Assembly: GCA_945865485.1 (NCBI GenBank)
Contig: CAMBEC010000001.1
Coordinates: forward strand, 147,768-211,767
Reading direction: 5' to 3'
DNA: 64,000 bases
DNA from: Rickettsia typhi
GTDB lineage: Bacteria; Pseudomonadota; Alphaproteobacteria; Rickettsiales; Rickettsiaceae
Shown here: positions 8,271-17,740 of the stretch, one piece after another
How positions within the stretch are numbered: position 1 is the first letter of the stretch
Layout: each line of letters starts with the position of its first letter
Position numbers and translations under genes: made by a program
Notes under the pieces: model-generated
Told to the model about the DNA's origin: nothing
The model's input: the letters and a program-made list of their open reading frames with translations, nothing else
Database searches by the model: none

Positions 8271-9419
8271 TCAATCTATCTCATTATATATAGAAAGTGT
8301 GCTTTTAAGCATCAGGTCAAGTGAAAAATTAGTAGCAACAGCTTTGCGTGCTTTAGAAGTAATTTTCTTTTCTTCCGCCGAACCAATTATTCCTAAGCAA
8401 TACTCAATTTTTTTGGCCAAGTCATCTATATCTCCAGCTTTAACGTGAAACCCAGTTACGCCATCTTGGATAGTTTCACAAGCACCACCAATATTGGTTG
8501 CTATAACTAGCTTTTCCATAGACTGAGCTTCAATTATTGTTCTACCAAAAGCTTCGGGCTCAATAGAGGTTGAGAGTACTATATCTGCAATACCATACAA
8601 ACCCATCATATTTGGTTCATTACCAAATAGTTGAGCACGATTTTGAATTTTATACTCTTGAATTTTTTCCTGAATTTCACTTACAAATCCAGGGTGTTTT
8701 GCTAAATCTCCAGCTATAATACAATAAAAATTTAAATGTTTTATCTTTTCTAGTGCTTCTATTAAAATAAGGTGCCCCTTCCATCTTGTCATTCGAGAAG
8801 GAAGTAATAATACTCGAGCGCCTGCTGGCACATTGTATTTTTCTCTAAATTTTTTTAATAGTTCATCAGAAACTTTTTCCTTTGTAAATTCTTCATGATT
8901 TACTCCTCGATAAATAACCTGAATTTTATTTTTATCTATCTTATAATTTTCAATAATATGGTTTTTAACGAAATTTGATACAGCGATTACCTTGACGCCC
9001 TGCGTCATAACGCTGTTGTAGTATTTTTTTATGCTATTTTTGAAGTTATAAATGCCGTGGAAAGTTGTTATTAGCTTTATGCCCGTAGCTTTTGCTGCAA
9101 AATAACAGCTCCAAGCAGGTGCTCGTGATCTAGCATGAACAATGTTCACATTATAATTGCGAATAATGTTAGCAATTTTTCCAGCATTATTCCAAATCGT
9201 AATTGGATTTTTACTTGCCACATTCATTTTGATATGAATAGAACCATCTTGTTCTAAAGCTTCAACAAGTGGACCACCAGCAGAAATCACAATTGAAATA
9301 TTACCAGATTCAACGATTTTTTTTGCAATTTCAAGAGTCCCACGTTCCACTCCACCAGAAATTAAAGCAGGCACAACTTGCAAAATAGTTTTTTTATGAT
9401 ATTTTTTTTCTATACCCAT
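8271..9419 (-). CDS. Family GT4 glycosyltransferase
   Basis: A GT-B-fold glycosyltransferase of about 382 residues, probably using a nucleotide-sugar donor to build surface glycan or lipopolysaccharide. The N-terminal Rossmann half has the glycine-rich loop VVPALISGGVERGTLE. The C-terminal half carries the donor-binding EPEAFGRTIIEAQ (EX7E motif) and the GGACETIQDG-TGFHV loop typical of family GT4. The start at 9419 is chosen because it begins right before the conserved N-terminus and avoids overlap with the divergent hydrolase gene; an in-frame ATG at 9467 would add 16 residues. It stands alone among unrelated genes. Confidence 0.88.
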   Translation of the reverse strand: MGIEKKYHKKTILQVVPALISGGVERGTLEIAKKIVESGNISIVISAGGPLVEALEQDGSIHIKMNVASKNPITIWNNAGKIANIIRNYNVNIVHARSRAPAWSCYFAAKATGIKLITTFHGIYNFKNSIKKYYNSVMTQGVKVIAVSNFVKNHIIENYKIDKNKIQVIYRGVNHEEFTKEKVSDELLKKFREKYNVPAGARVLLLPSRMTRWKGHLILIEALEKIKHLNFYCIIAGDLAKHPGFVSEIQEKIQEYKIQNRAQLFGNEPNMMGLYGIADIVLSTSIEPEAFGRTIIEAQSMEKLVIATNIGGACETIQDGVTGFHVKAGDIDDLAKKIEYCLGIIGSAEEKKITSKARKAVATNFSLDLMLKSTLSIYNEID

Positions 9420-9438
9420 ATAAGTAATATGATCATGT

Positions 9439-10212
9439 GTGTCGATGAATATTTTACATTCCAACAACGAGAAGACAATCGCTTATCATAACCATTTTGT
9501 CGCCAAAAGGGAAGCCCCTTGTTTAATATTTCATCACGGGCTTATGTCCAGCATGAATGGAGACAAAGCTTTGTTTGTTGAAAGCTATTGTAAGAAAAAA
9601 GATTATAATTTTATTAGATACGATAATTATGGGCATGGAGCATCATCTGGAAAATTTATTGACCAAACTATCAGCAGCTGGCTTGAAGGATTGTTACTTG
9701 TAATTGAGCAACTTACCACCGGTCAAGTCATTTTGATTGGCTCTAGCCTTGGAGCGTGGATCTCTATTTTAGCTGGAATAGTATTGCCACAAAGAGTTGC
9801 TGGTATAATTACCATATCAGCAGCTTTTGATTTTACTGAAGAACTGATATGGGATGGTATCGGCCTTGAGCAAAAAGCCAAACTAAAAAAAGATGGCACT
9901 TGTGAAATTGGCGGAGCGAATCCTGATTGTTCTCGAAAATACCCAATTAGCCTTAACTTAATTGAAGATGCAAGGCAACATTTACTACTCAATCGCAATA
10001 ATATAGATATTACTTGCCCAATGCATTTGATTCATGGAATGCAGGATATTGATGTACCTTATACAATTTCAACACGCGGAGCAGAGAAAATCAAATCCAA
10101 TAATGTAGTAATAAAATTAATTAAAGATGGTAACCATAGCCTATCAAGGCCTTCTGATCTTCAGCTTCTATGTAACTCAATAGAAGAAATCTACCCATAT
10201 TCCAAGAATTAG
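9439..10212 (+). CDS. Alpha/beta-hydrolase (serine esterase/acyltransferase-like)
   Basis: A 257-residue alpha/beta-hydrolase. The oxyanion region reads IFHHGLMSS, the nucleophile elbow is GSSLGAW (G-x-S-x-G), the acid is probably Asp in GMQDIDVP, and the catalytic His is in DGNHSLSRP near the C-terminus, so the triad is complete. The arrangement resembles small lipases and 2-hydroxymuconate-hydrolase-like enzymes; the substrate cannot be told. The start is GTG at 9439 or ATG at 9445. It is transcribed divergently from the glycosyltransferase with only ~20 bases between starts, so promoters must overlap the coding ends. Confidence 0.85.
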   Translation: MSMNILHSNNEKTIAYHNHFVAKREAPCLIFHHGLMSSMNGDKALFVESYCKKKDYNFIRYDNYGHGASSGKFIDQTISSWLEGLLLVIEQLTTGQVILIGSSLGAWISILAGIVLPQRVAGIITISAAFDFTEELIWDGIGLEQKAKLKKDGTCEIGGANPDCSRKYPISLNLIEDARQHLLLNRNNIDITCPMHLIHGMQDIDVPYTISTRGAEKIKSNNVVIKLIKDGNHSLSRPSDLQLLCNSIEEIYPYSKN

Positions 10213-10294
10213 TTAAGGTAGGGTTTACGCAGCCTTTCTTCCAACCCAGCTAATTCAAATTAAGATCTCACCCATAAGGTCTCATGGAAGAAAA

Positions 10295-10717
10295 TTATTC
10301 TTCCATGCTGTAATCAATATAATCACCAAAAACCCTGATCATTTCTGTTAGATCTTCTGGTGTAGCAGCGTTTACTACACTACATATGCCAGCTATTGAC
10401 ATATGAGACATTAAATCTCGCATAGCGGTCGAGGCTAGATCTCCATAAAAGGTACCATCTGGCTCCCCTTCCGATTGCTCTTCAGCAAGTTCAATAAACG
10501 CAGCTTGTATTTCTGCTGGTCTCATCCGACCTACTAAATCCTCTATCTCCTCACTTGATTCATATTTAGCTATATAAACTAGCTTTTTTATTTTATTTTT
10601 ATCCAATGAGGTGTGAGCACCTGCACCTGCACCTGCACCTGCACCTGCACCTGCACCTGCACCTGCACCTGCACCTGCACCTGATTTACTCTCTTCTGAA
10701 ACTTTTTTCTTTTTCAT
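10295..10717 (-). CDS. Small acidic protein with a Gly-Ala dipeptide repeat
   Basis: A 140-residue protein of unknown function. It starts with a short basic segment (MKKKK), then eleven consecutive Gly-Ala dipeptides (about residues 13-34) encoded by a pure 6-bp tandem repeat, then an acidic, helical ~105-residue domain (segments such as EEIEDLVGRMRPAEIQAAF). There is no signal peptide or membrane helix. The repeat resembles a flexible linker between a basic tail and the folded part. Because the unit is 6 bp, copy-number change would alter linker length without shifting the frame. The gene is monocistronic by spacing. Confidence 0.75.
   Translation of the reverse strand: MKKKKVSEESKSGAGAGAGAGAGAGAGAGAGAGAHTSLDKNKIKKLVYIAKYESSEEIEDLVGRMRPAEIQAAFIELAEEQSEGEPDGTFYGDLASTAMRDLMSHMSIAGICSVVNAATPEDLTEMIRVFGDYIDYSMEE
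10617..10682 (+). repeat. Hexanucleotide tandem repeat (GCACCT, 11 copies)
   Basis: Eleven perfect head-to-tail copies of the 6-bp unit GCACCT (plus-strand reading) lie inside the coding sequence of the gene at 10295-10717 and encode its Gly-Ala tract. Identical copies without synonymous drift suggest recent or continuing expansion by slippage. Confidence 0.97.
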
Positions 10718-10820
10718 GATTCCTATTTGTTATTTTTTATAAAAACTTAGTAACTATTAGCACATTATCCAGATTATGTAATTACAAAACAACAAACTAA
10801 AATATGATTTATACAAATAC

Positions 10821-11816
10821 TCAAGCAGATATAAAGAGATCTAAAGTGCTAAGCTCTTGATAAAACTCTGGGTCTACATTACCACCAGTAATTAGAATCA
10901 GTATAACCTTATTTTGTGGCTGGTGTTGAAGCCAGCTATGCGCAGCTGCCATACTTATTGCAGCTGATGGCTCGCATGTTATTTTCATCATTTGAATTAA
11001 CCATGCCGTCCAATAGCGAATAGCCTCTTCGTCTACTAGATGGAATTCATCAAGATTTCTAAGATATTTGAGCGTCCTTGACGATATCGAAAGAGCACGT
11101 AGCCCATCCGCAATTGTTTCAGGTGAATGTGTGAAACGAAAAATCTCACTACTGTTTAGAGATTGATGTGCATCATTAGCAATTCTCGGCTCAACACCAT
11201 GTAACTGCGCAGCTGGCCTTAATAATTCTTTTGCTAAATAACTACCAGAAAGTAAACCTCCTCCACCGCATGGGCCAAAAATTGCATCCGTTTTTTCGCC
11301 TGTTTGGTTAAGTTCTAAAAGGGCTTCATAACACATAGTACCAGCACCAGCAATTGTTTCATCATCGTCCGAAGGGTGAAGGTAGTAAAAGCCATTCTGC
11401 CCATCCGCTGCTGCTGCATCTTCAGCTTCTTGCCTTGTGGCCACCTCAACAACGTCAGCACCATAATATTTTGCTATACGCTTTTTTATAGGAGAAACAT
11501 TTTCCGGCAAATAAACTCTTGCTTCGATACCAAACAATTTAGCCGCATATGACATCGCAAGGGCATGATTCCCTGTACTATAAGCAACGATTTTCTTAGG
11601 CATTTTGCCCTTTTCTTTAAGTACCAAAAGATGATTTAGTACTCCACGAATCTTAAACGCCCCTGTTTTTTGTACTGCATCCATTTTAAAATAAATCTTA
11701 CTACCCAACATTTCATTCAACAAGTTTGAATGAAGTAATGGGGTTTTATGAATATATGGCTTAATCCTGGCGTAAGCTTTTGCAACGTCTGGGGTGTTTT
11801 TAGCTAAATCGGTCAT
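10821..11816 (-). CDS. Threonine/serine dehydratase-like PLP enzyme (serine racemase-like)
   Basis: A 331-residue fold-type II pyridoxal-phosphate enzyme. The Schiff-base lysine is in KTGAFKIRG, the phosphate-binding loop is GPCGGGGLLSG, and the cofactor-pyridine contact TGGN is near the C-terminus. There is no C-terminal ACT regulatory domain, so it is the short type (catabolic threonine dehydratase, serine dehydratase or serine racemase) rather than biosynthetic IlvA. The probable reaction is deamination of Thr/Ser to 2-oxoacids plus ammonia, or serine racemisation; sequence alone does not separate these. It is divergent from lon across ~215 bases. No isoleucine pathway gene is near. Confidence 0.88.
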   Translation of the reverse strand: MTDLAKNTPDVAKAYARIKPYIHKTPLLHSNLLNEMLGSKIYFKMDAVQKTGAFKIRGVLNHLLVLKEKGKMPKKIVAYSTGNHALAMSYAAKLFGIEARVYLPENVSPIKKRIAKYYGADVVEVATRQEAEDAAAADGQNGFYYLHPSDDDETIAGAGTMCYEALLELNQTGEKTDAIFGPCGGGGLLSGSYLAKELLRPAAQLHGVEPRIANDAHQSLNSSEIFRFTHSPETIADGLRALSISSRTLKYLRNLDEFHLVDEEAIRYWTAWLIQMMKITCEPSAAISMAAAHSWLQHQPQNKVILILITGGNVDPEFYQELSTLDLFISA

Positions 11817-12032
11817 ATTTTTATAAAAATTTTGTATTTCTACAGAATGTTAAATCGCTACTTATATTATAGTCAAGCATGCTGGTGCGAAACCTATATA
11901 CAATAGATAAACAACAAGCAACTACGCACAAAATACTAATCAATTTACTATATCTCTTGAAAACATTAGACTGAGACATTATATAGCCAACTAACGGCAT
12001 AATACAGAAAAATTTATAATAGGTTTGCATAA

Positions 12033-14363
12033 GTGATAGCACTTGAAAAAAAAACTCTCCCACTATTAATACTTCGTGATGTAATAATATTTCCTGGAAC
12101 TATTGCACCTATATTTATTGGCAGGGAGAAGTCTCTTAATGCGCTGCTTGCAGCAAAGAGAATCGACGATGGGCAACATATCCTCCTAACAACTCAAAAA
12201 AAACAGGACATTGAAGAGCCTGGCGCACATGATCTATTTCGGGTCGGTATACTAGCTAAAATTATTCAAACAGTAAAATTACCAAATAATAATGCAAAAA
12301 TACTTATAGAAGCAATTAATCGAGTAAAGCTTACAAACATCACTGGCGATGATATGTTCGTATCTGAATATACCATTAACCCAGATAAAGAAGTAGATAA
12401 CCTAGAGGTGCTAAACGATGCTACGACAACAGTTATCGAGTCTTTCAAGGAATATGCAAGAGCCAATAAAAAAATTAATTTGGAAATATTAAACATTCTC
12501 ACCGAGCAAAGAAACCCAAGTTATATTACCAATATTATTGCTTCTCATCTAACTTCAAAAATTGATCTTAAACAAGCACTTCTTGAACAAACAGATGTTC
12601 AAAAACGTGCCGAGCTATTGCTTGAGATTATCTCAGCTGAAAACGCTCAGATGGACACTGAACAAGTAGTTCAACAAAGAGTAAAAAAACAAATTGAAAA
12701 AACTCAAAGAGAGTTTTATTTAAACGAACAAATGAAAGCTATTCAACAAGAAATGGATGGCAGCAATGATAAGTCTGATTTTTTTGATTTGGAGAAAAAA
12801 ATCAAAAAACTAAAGCTTTCAACTGAAGCAAAGGAAAAAGCAACGGCCGAATTGAAAAAGCTTAAGATGATGAATCAGCTATCAGCTGAATCTTCTGTTG
12901 TTAGGAACTACCTTGATACACTTCTCTCATTACCATGGGGAAAAAGAGATAAAAGTACTATTAAAATCAACAAAACTGAAGAAATCCTTGATCGCGACCA
13001 TTATGGGCTAAAAAAAGTCAAGGAACGAATTGTAGAATATCTTTCTGTCCTAAAAAGATCGCGCAAAATAAGAGGCCCTATTTTGTGCCTTATTGGCCCT
13101 CCAGGTGTTGGCAAAACCTCACTTGTAAAATCTATTGCCGAAGCAATGGATAGAAAATATACCAAATTTGCCCTAGGTGGAGTCAGAGATGAGGCGGAGA
13201 TTAGGGGGCATAGAAAAACCTATCTTGGCTCTATGCCAGGCAAGATTATTACCTTACTAAAAAAATCAAAGGTTGATAATCCAGTTATGTTGCTAGATGA
13301 AATAGATAAAATGAGCGCTGATTTTAGAGGCGACCCAGCGTCAGCCCTACTTGAAGTACTTGATCCAGAACAAAACTCACATTTTGTTGATCATTATTTA
13401 GAGGTTGAATACGATCTATCGAATATTATATTCATTGCAACAGCAAATTCATACGACCTGCCGCGCGCCCTACTTGATCGTATGGAAATAATTAATATTG
13501 CTGGTTATATTGAAGAAGAAAAATTACAAATAGCAAAAAATCATCTCGTGACTAAGCAACTAAAGATGCATGGCATGAAACCTGAAGAACTCATTATACC
13601 AGATGACACTATTTTAGAATTGATTAGATATTACACTAAAGAATCTGGTGTAAGGTCACTGGAACGTGAAATTGGTGCTATTGCTAGAAAGGTGCTAACT
13701 AGAATTCTTAAGGATAAAGACCTAAAAACTGTAACGGTAACTCCAAAAGATCTAGAAGAATATTTAGGAGTAAAAAAATATCGCTTTGGTTTAGCAGAAA
13801 CAGAAGATCAAATCGGTACCACAACTGGCCTTGCTTACACTCAAGTTGGAGGCGATTTATTAAGTATTGAAGCTGCTTGTTTCAAAGGAAAAGGGGGAAT
13901 TAAATCAACTGGTAAACTTGGCGAAGTAATGAAAGAATCAGCCGAAGCAGCTTATAGCTGTTTCCTTTCAAAAGCTAAGAGCCTAGGCTTAAAAGAAAGT
14001 GAGTACAAAGAATTTGATATACATCTACACGTACCTGAGGGAGCAACACCAAAAGATGGGCCGTCAGCAGGTATTGCAATTTATACAACTTTAGTATCGC
14101 TTATGACAAAAAATCCAGTTAACAGGAATGTGGCAATGACTGGAGAAATAACTTTGCGTGGTAAAGTATTGCCTATTGGAGGTCTAAAAGAAAAGCTTCT
14201 TGCCGCAGTCAGAGGGGGGATTAAAACCGTTCTTATTCCCGAGGAAAATATAAAAGACTTAAAAGATATTCCAGCTAATATTAAAGACAATATAAAAATT
14301 ATTCCTGTTTCCAATATTGATCAGGTACTTGAGCACGCATTAGTGAGAAAAGTTAAAAAATAA
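12033..14363 (+). CDS. lon: ATP-dependent protease Lon
   Basis: A 776-residue cytoplasmic AAA+ protease that degrades misfolded and regulatory proteins. Domains in order: LON substrate-binding domain (about 7-200, starting LPLLILRDVIIFPG), coiled-coil linker, AAA+ module with Walker A GPPGVGKTS and Walker B MLLDEIDK, and the protease domain with the Ser-Lys dyad Ser678 (KDGPSAG) and Lys721 (PIGGLKEK). Length is typical. The start is a GTG at 12033; no in-frame ATG precedes the conserved N-terminus. Divergent from the PLP enzyme and convergent with the exported-protein gene. Confidence 0.98.
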   Translation: MIALEKKTLPLLILRDVIIFPGTIAPIFIGREKSLNALLAAKRIDDGQHILLTTQKKQDIEEPGAHDLFRVGILAKIIQTVKLPNNNAKILIEAINRVKLTNITGDDMFVSEYTINPDKEVDNLEVLNDATTTVIESFKEYARANKKINLEILNILTEQRNPSYITNIIASHLTSKIDLKQALLEQTDVQKRAELLLEIISAENAQMDTEQVVQQRVKKQIEKTQREFYLNEQMKAIQQEMDGSNDKSDFFDLEKKIKKLKLSTEAKEKATAELKKLKMMNQLSAESSVVRNYLDTLLSLPWGKRDKSTIKINKTEEILDRDHYGLKKVKERIVEYLSVLKRSRKIRGPILCLIGPPGVGKTSLVKSIAEAMDRKYTKFALGGVRDEAEIRGHRKTYLGSMPGKIITLLKKSKVDNPVMLLDEIDKMSADFRGDPASALLEVLDPEQNSHFVDHYLEVEYDLSNIIFIATANSYDLPRALLDRMEIINIAGYIEEEKLQIAKNHLVTKQLKMHGMKPEELIIPDDTILELIRYYTKESGVRSLEREIGAIARKVLTRILKDKDLKTVTVTPKDLEEYLGVKKYRFGLAETEDQIGTTTGLAYTQVGGDLLSIEAACFKGKGGIKSTGKLGEVMKESAEAAYSCFLSKAKSLGLKESEYKEFDIHLHVPEGATPKDGPSAGIAIYTTLVSLMTKNPVNRNVAMTGEITLRGKVLPIGGLKEKLLAAVRGGIKTVLIPEENIKDLKDIPANIKDNIKIIPVSNIDQVLEHALVRKVKK

Positions 14364-14380
14364 TTTAATTGTTTTAGTGA

Positions 14381-14407
14381 GGCAATTAGTCTAATCCCCT
14401 AATTGCC
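14381..14407. terminator. Hairpin between convergent genes lon and the exported-protein gene
   Basis: A perfect 8-bp stem GGCAATTA / TAATTGCC with an 11-base loop lies just after lon and overlaps the stop of the leftward gene. There is no clear T-run, so it is at most a weak bidirectional terminator. Confidence 0.35.
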
Positions 14408-14814
14408 ATACTGAAATAAACTCCATCATTTAGTTTAAATTTACGAAAATCAAAGCTCTCAAACATGAGTCCTGGCAATGGTTCTGTTTTGGTGGAAAAA
14501 GATTCTAATAGTCCATTTTTTTTAATATAATCCTTAAATGTGATATTTGTGGGTAATTTTTTGGATGTATCCTCAAAGCTAAAATAGCGAATTTCATATT
14601 TTTTATTATTGATCACAATTATTTTACCCACTATATCAGGATTTACTTCTTTCATGGGGCTACTTTTAGCTATTTCTGGAGAGGCACTAAGTAGCTCTTT
14701 AAACTTTACTGAACCTTGTTTAACTTCCACCTGGATCGTTGAAGAAGCAACAGCATGGGTAACCACACAAAACAACATTGCTACTAATAAAGGAAACTTA
14801 TAAATGCTTTTCAT
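14386..14814 (-). CDS. Small exported protein of unknown function
   Basis: A 142-residue protein with a clear Sec signal peptide (MKSIYK, a hydrophobic stretch, and probable cleavage after THAVAS around residue 24). The mature part is about 118 residues, Lys-rich, with no cysteine pairs or known motif; it probably folds as beta strands (KIIVINNKKYEIRYFSF). I do not recognise the family. It is the last gene of a leftward block after rppH (8-base gap), so it may be co-transcribed with the envelope-related genes upstream. Confidence 0.7.
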   Translation of the reverse strand: MKSIYKFPLLVAMLFCVVTHAVASSTIQVEVKQGSVKFKELLSASPEIAKSSPMKEVNPDIVGKIIVINNKKYEIRYFSFEDTSKKLPTNITFKDYIKKNGLLESFSTKTEPLPGLMFESFDFRKFKLNDGVYFSMAIRGLD

Positions 14815-14822
14815 ATTTGTTG

Positions 14823-15338
14823 TTAATTTTTAGATTGATGTAATATTTGACGAAACTCTTGTACAACTTGTTTATAGAGCTTTAATTTGAAGGGTATTAC
14901 ATCAGTCAGAAGTTCATCAAAATTTACCCACTTCCACTGATCAAATTCAGGATGCAGCGTTTTAATATCTATATCACTGTCCTTCCCGGTAAACCGAATT
15001 AAAAACCATTTCTGCTTTTGGCCACAATACTTACCATCCCACAGCCTTGGAATAAGAAAGTCTGGAACACGATAGCTATACCAGTTCTTGCTTTCAGCAA
15101 TTATATATCCATCACCACAACCTATTTCTTCTTCCATCTCTCGCAAAGCTGCACTGCTCGGCGTCTCGCCAAGATCTATACCACCTTGAGGCATTTGCCA
15201 ACCATTAGCTTTTGAATCTATTCTCTTGCCAACAAAAACTCTGTCTTCTTTATCAATTATCATCATACCAACACCCGGGCGAAAAGGCAGGTTCAATAAT
15301 TCTTTATTATCTAGCTTATTATTAGAATCTGTCTTCAC
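14823..15338 (-). CDS. rppH: RNA pyrophosphohydrolase RppH (NudH)
   Basis: A 171-residue Nudix hydrolase. RppH removes pyrophosphate from 5'-triphosphate mRNA ends and thereby starts RNase E-dependent decay; related rickettsial and Bartonella proteins are known as dinucleoside polyphosphate hydrolases (IalA/InvA). The Nudix box G-x5-E-x7-REUxEExG is intact at residues 52-73, preceded by NGWQMPQGG, a pattern typical of RppH/IalA. The start overlaps the stop of the YibQ-like gene by 4 bases, indicating translational coupling. Confidence 0.95.
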   Translation of the reverse strand: MKTDSNNKLDNKELLNLPFRPGVGMMIIDKEDRVFVGKRIDSKANGWQMPQGGIDLGETPSSAALREMEEEIGCGDGYIIAESKNWYSYRVPDFLIPRLWDGKYCGQKQKWFLIRFTGKDSDIDIKTLHPEFDQWKWVNFDELLTDVIPFKLKLYKQVVQEFRQILHQSKN

Positions 15339-16411
15339 AAATTATACTCCTTGAGTAACTCAGAAACAGGTACCAACTGAAGCCCTTTCTTATTAAGCGT
15401 TGGAATCCAATCCCTAATCATTTCTATTGTTAAAGTAAATCCTTGAGCATAACCAAGAGCAATGCCGTTACTTTCTGCCACTCTAATCAATTCTTCCAGT
15501 TGGCTTCGAATTGAATCCTTATCAGGTTCCTCATCAATTATTATATTAGTGGGAATAACATTATTATGTGAAGAAATATGACCTGGTACCCCTTTAGCTA
15601 GCCCCTTACCTAAAATAAATATCAAATTTTTATCATCTAATTGATCAAAAATCATTGATGATGCATTCATGTCATCTGTGAACACTTCCTTATAACTAGA
15701 ATACACTCCGTCATAGCGAGCCTGAGAATTTAATATCACATTCAATCGCACTTCGTTCTCTTCTAGAGCTAAATTATTCATCAAAGCATATTTACCAGGA
15801 TTGTCCAGAGCTTTACTAGTCTGAAGCGGTAAGTATAAATATACCTCATGTCCTTTATTTTGGGCTTTGTTCAATAGTGGCTTTAAGCTTTGCGTATATG
15901 GTAAAAACCCAAGACCACACTGTGTTGGTAAAGTTAGCGCTAGCTCGGTTGAACGTCTATTTAATCCTAAATTAGTTACTACAATTGAAATTTTTGGTTT
16001 CCCGGAATAAACCCTTTTTTTCTTAACCGACAACTCTTTGTTTGAGTTCTTACTAGTTAATAACTCATCAGATTTAGCAAGTATTTGCTCTGTCTCTTCT
16101 ATCAAACTATCTTGCTTTGGTGGAACATCTATTGATAAAAGCTCCAAATCAACTTCATTTGCTTCTTCTAAAGTGTCAGCCACTTGTTTTTGCAGACCAA
16201 CATAATCAGCTTCTATTTCATTAGTAATAAAAGGTAAGCTAGCCATAGAGTAAGTGCGGTATTGACCAAACTGCGTAGCTCTTGCAATTTGACTAGGTCT
16301 TGCAGACACAAGCCAATATATTACTAAAGAAAGTAATATAGCACCAAGAGCTATATTACTGCCTAAAAGATATAGCTTTACTTTAGCCTTTAATTTTGGA
16401 TCTTTTATCAT
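15335..16411 (-). CDS. Divergent polysaccharide deacetylase family protein (YibQ/DUF610-like)
   Basis: A 358-residue protein with one N-terminal membrane anchor (about 13-32), a low-complexity linker, and from about residue 138 a divergent polysaccharide deacetylase (YibQ-type) domain: [20 protein letters not shown], the strand [21 protein letters not shown] and a C-terminal [15 protein letters not shown]. The family lies in the periplasm, commonly next to a ctp protease, as here (3-base gap). In family members an Asp often replaces the Asn of VTNLG; whether it is active is unknown. It overlaps rppH by 4 bases. Confidence 0.85.
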   Translation of the reverse strand: MIKDPKLKAKVKLYLLGSNIALGAILLSLVIYWLVSARPSQIARATQFGQYRTYSMASLPFITNEIEADYVGLQKQVADTLEEANEVDLELLSIDVPPKQDSLIEETEQILAKSDELLTSKNSNKELSVKKKRVYSGKPKISIVVTNLGLNRRSTELALTLPTQCGLGFLPYTQSLKPLLNKAQNKGHEVYLYLPLQTSKALDNPGKYALMNNLALEENEVRLNVILNSQARYDGVYSSYKEVFTDDMNASSMIFDQLDDKNLIFILGKGLAKGVPGHISSHNNVIPTNIIIDEEPDKDSIRSQLEELIRVAESNGIALGYAQGFTLTIEMIRDWIPTLNKKGLQLVPVSELLKEYNL

Positions 16412-16414
16412 TCT

Positions 16415-17740
16415 CTAGTTTTTTTTATAGTTCACACTCAACCCTCTAATCAAGTCGTAAGCTCTTGCATACTGATAATCTTCTTTATACTTATCCGACA
16501 TAGAATGCTCTTTCACATCATCAGACTTTTTTTCTTCAGATTTTTCTTCTGTGTTATATTTCTTTAAATAACTTTTTACCGATGAACTAGTAAAAGATTT
16601 TTCCTTATTTTCTTTTTCAGCAAATTCCACTTTTGCATTTTCTATATATAAATCTGGCTCAATACCTTTACCATTTATTGACCTACCACTTGGGGTAAAA
16701 TATTTAGCCGTAGTCAACTTCACCGCAGCTCTCTTACTTATCTGAGTAAATGTTTGCACTAAACCTTTACCAAACGAGGTAGTACCAACAATAATTGCTC
16801 TCTTATGATCCTGCAGAGCTCCAGCCACAATCTCAGCAGCAGATGCTGTACCAGAATTAACAAGAACTACTGTTGGAACATTCGGAGCTTTAGCAACAAA
16901 CCTTCCAGCAGAAATAACGCTGTCATTGGCGCTGTCCCTCCCTCGAATCGAAACAATTGTTCCATGATCAATGAAATATTCACAAACAGCGACTGCTTGA
17001 TCAAGCAGCCCACCTGGATTACTCCGTACATCAAGAATAATACCCTTTAAATTTTTCTTCTTTTTTTGGAGCTTTTTTTCAATCTCATCAACAGCTTTTT
17101 TGAGTTCAGTAGTAGTTTGATTATTAAAAGCAACTATCCTGATATAACCTACTCCACCATTATCATCTTCTTCAATATCAAATTTAATTGGCTTTATCTT
17201 TACAATTTCACGCGTAAGTTCAATTTCTTTCGTAATATTTTCATCTTCTTTTACAACAAGAAGGTTCAACTTACTTCCAGGCTCTCCTCTCATTTCTTTT
17301 ACAGCCTTATTAAAGCCAATGTTGGAAACAAGTTGACCATTTACGCCAATTATATAATCTCCAGCTCTAATGCCAGACTTATGTGCAGGCAAATCATCAA
17401 TCGGCGTAATAACTTTCACTGCTCCATTATCAGGAATAATCTCTACACCAATCCCTCCGAATTCACCATCAGTTTGAGTTATAAAAAACTCTAGATCATC
17501 ATCTGTAAAATACCCTGAATATGGATCTAGCGACCTTAGCATTCCGTTTATAGCCTCATCTGTCATTTCTTGACGATTAGGCACTTGCATATAATCTTTC
17601 TCTATTCTTTGAAACACATCCTGAAATTGCCTGAAATAATAGCTATCTGGGCGATTATCAACTTCAACCTTTTTATCTTCTGCAGCAAAAGATACTGTGG
17701 CAATTAATGTTAAAAAAACTGTAGTAACAAATTTAAACAT
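16415..17740 (-). CDS. ctpA: Carboxy-terminal processing protease CtpA (S41)
   Basis: A periplasmic S41A protease of 441 residues that trims C-termini of envelope proteins. A Sec signal peptide (MFKFVTTVFLTLIATVSFAA) is followed by an N-terminal helical segment, a PDZ domain (GGIGVEI, GDYIIGVNG) and the catalytic core with the Ser in NSGTASAAEIVAG and the Lys in TSFGKGLVQ. The start at 17740 is preferred to the in-frame start at 17770: it begins exactly at the signal peptide and has AAGGAG upstream. It overlaps the end of parE by 8 bases. The C-terminus is Lys/Glu/Ser-rich. Confidence 0.95.
   Translation of the reverse strand: MFKFVTTVFLTLIATVSFAAEDKKVEVDNRPDSYYFRQFQDVFQRIEKDYMQVPNRQEMTDEAINGMLRSLDPYSGYFTDDDLEFFITQTDGEFGGIGVEIIPDNGAVKVITPIDDLPAHKSGIRAGDYIIGVNGQLVSNIGFNKAVKEMRGEPGSKLNLLVVKEDENITKEIELTREIVKIKPIKFDIEEDDNGGVGYIRIVAFNNQTTTELKKAVDEIEKKLQKKKKNLKGIILDVRSNPGGLLDQAVAVCEYFIDHGTIVSIRGRDSANDSVISAGRFVAKAPNVPTVVLVNSGTASAAEIVAGALQDHKRAIIVGTTSFGKGLVQTFTQISKRAAVKLTTAKYFTPSGRSINGKGIEPDLYIENAKVEFAEKENKEKSFTSSSVKSYLKKYNTEEKSEEKKSDDVKEHSMSDKYKEDYQYARAYDLIRGLSVNYKKN

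Noticed and set aside
8161..8448. Rightward open frame of 95 codons
   Set aside because: It starts in repeat-like non-coding DNA and its second half is antisense to the conserved C-terminal part of the glycosyltransferase gene; no ribosome binding site or recognisable protein.
11821..12030. Leftward frame of ~69 codons with two hydrophobic stretches, divergent from lon
   Set aside because: No ribosome binding site, biased by AT-rich sequence, and occupies the space needed for the lon and PLP-enzyme promoters. Could be a small membrane protein but not supported.
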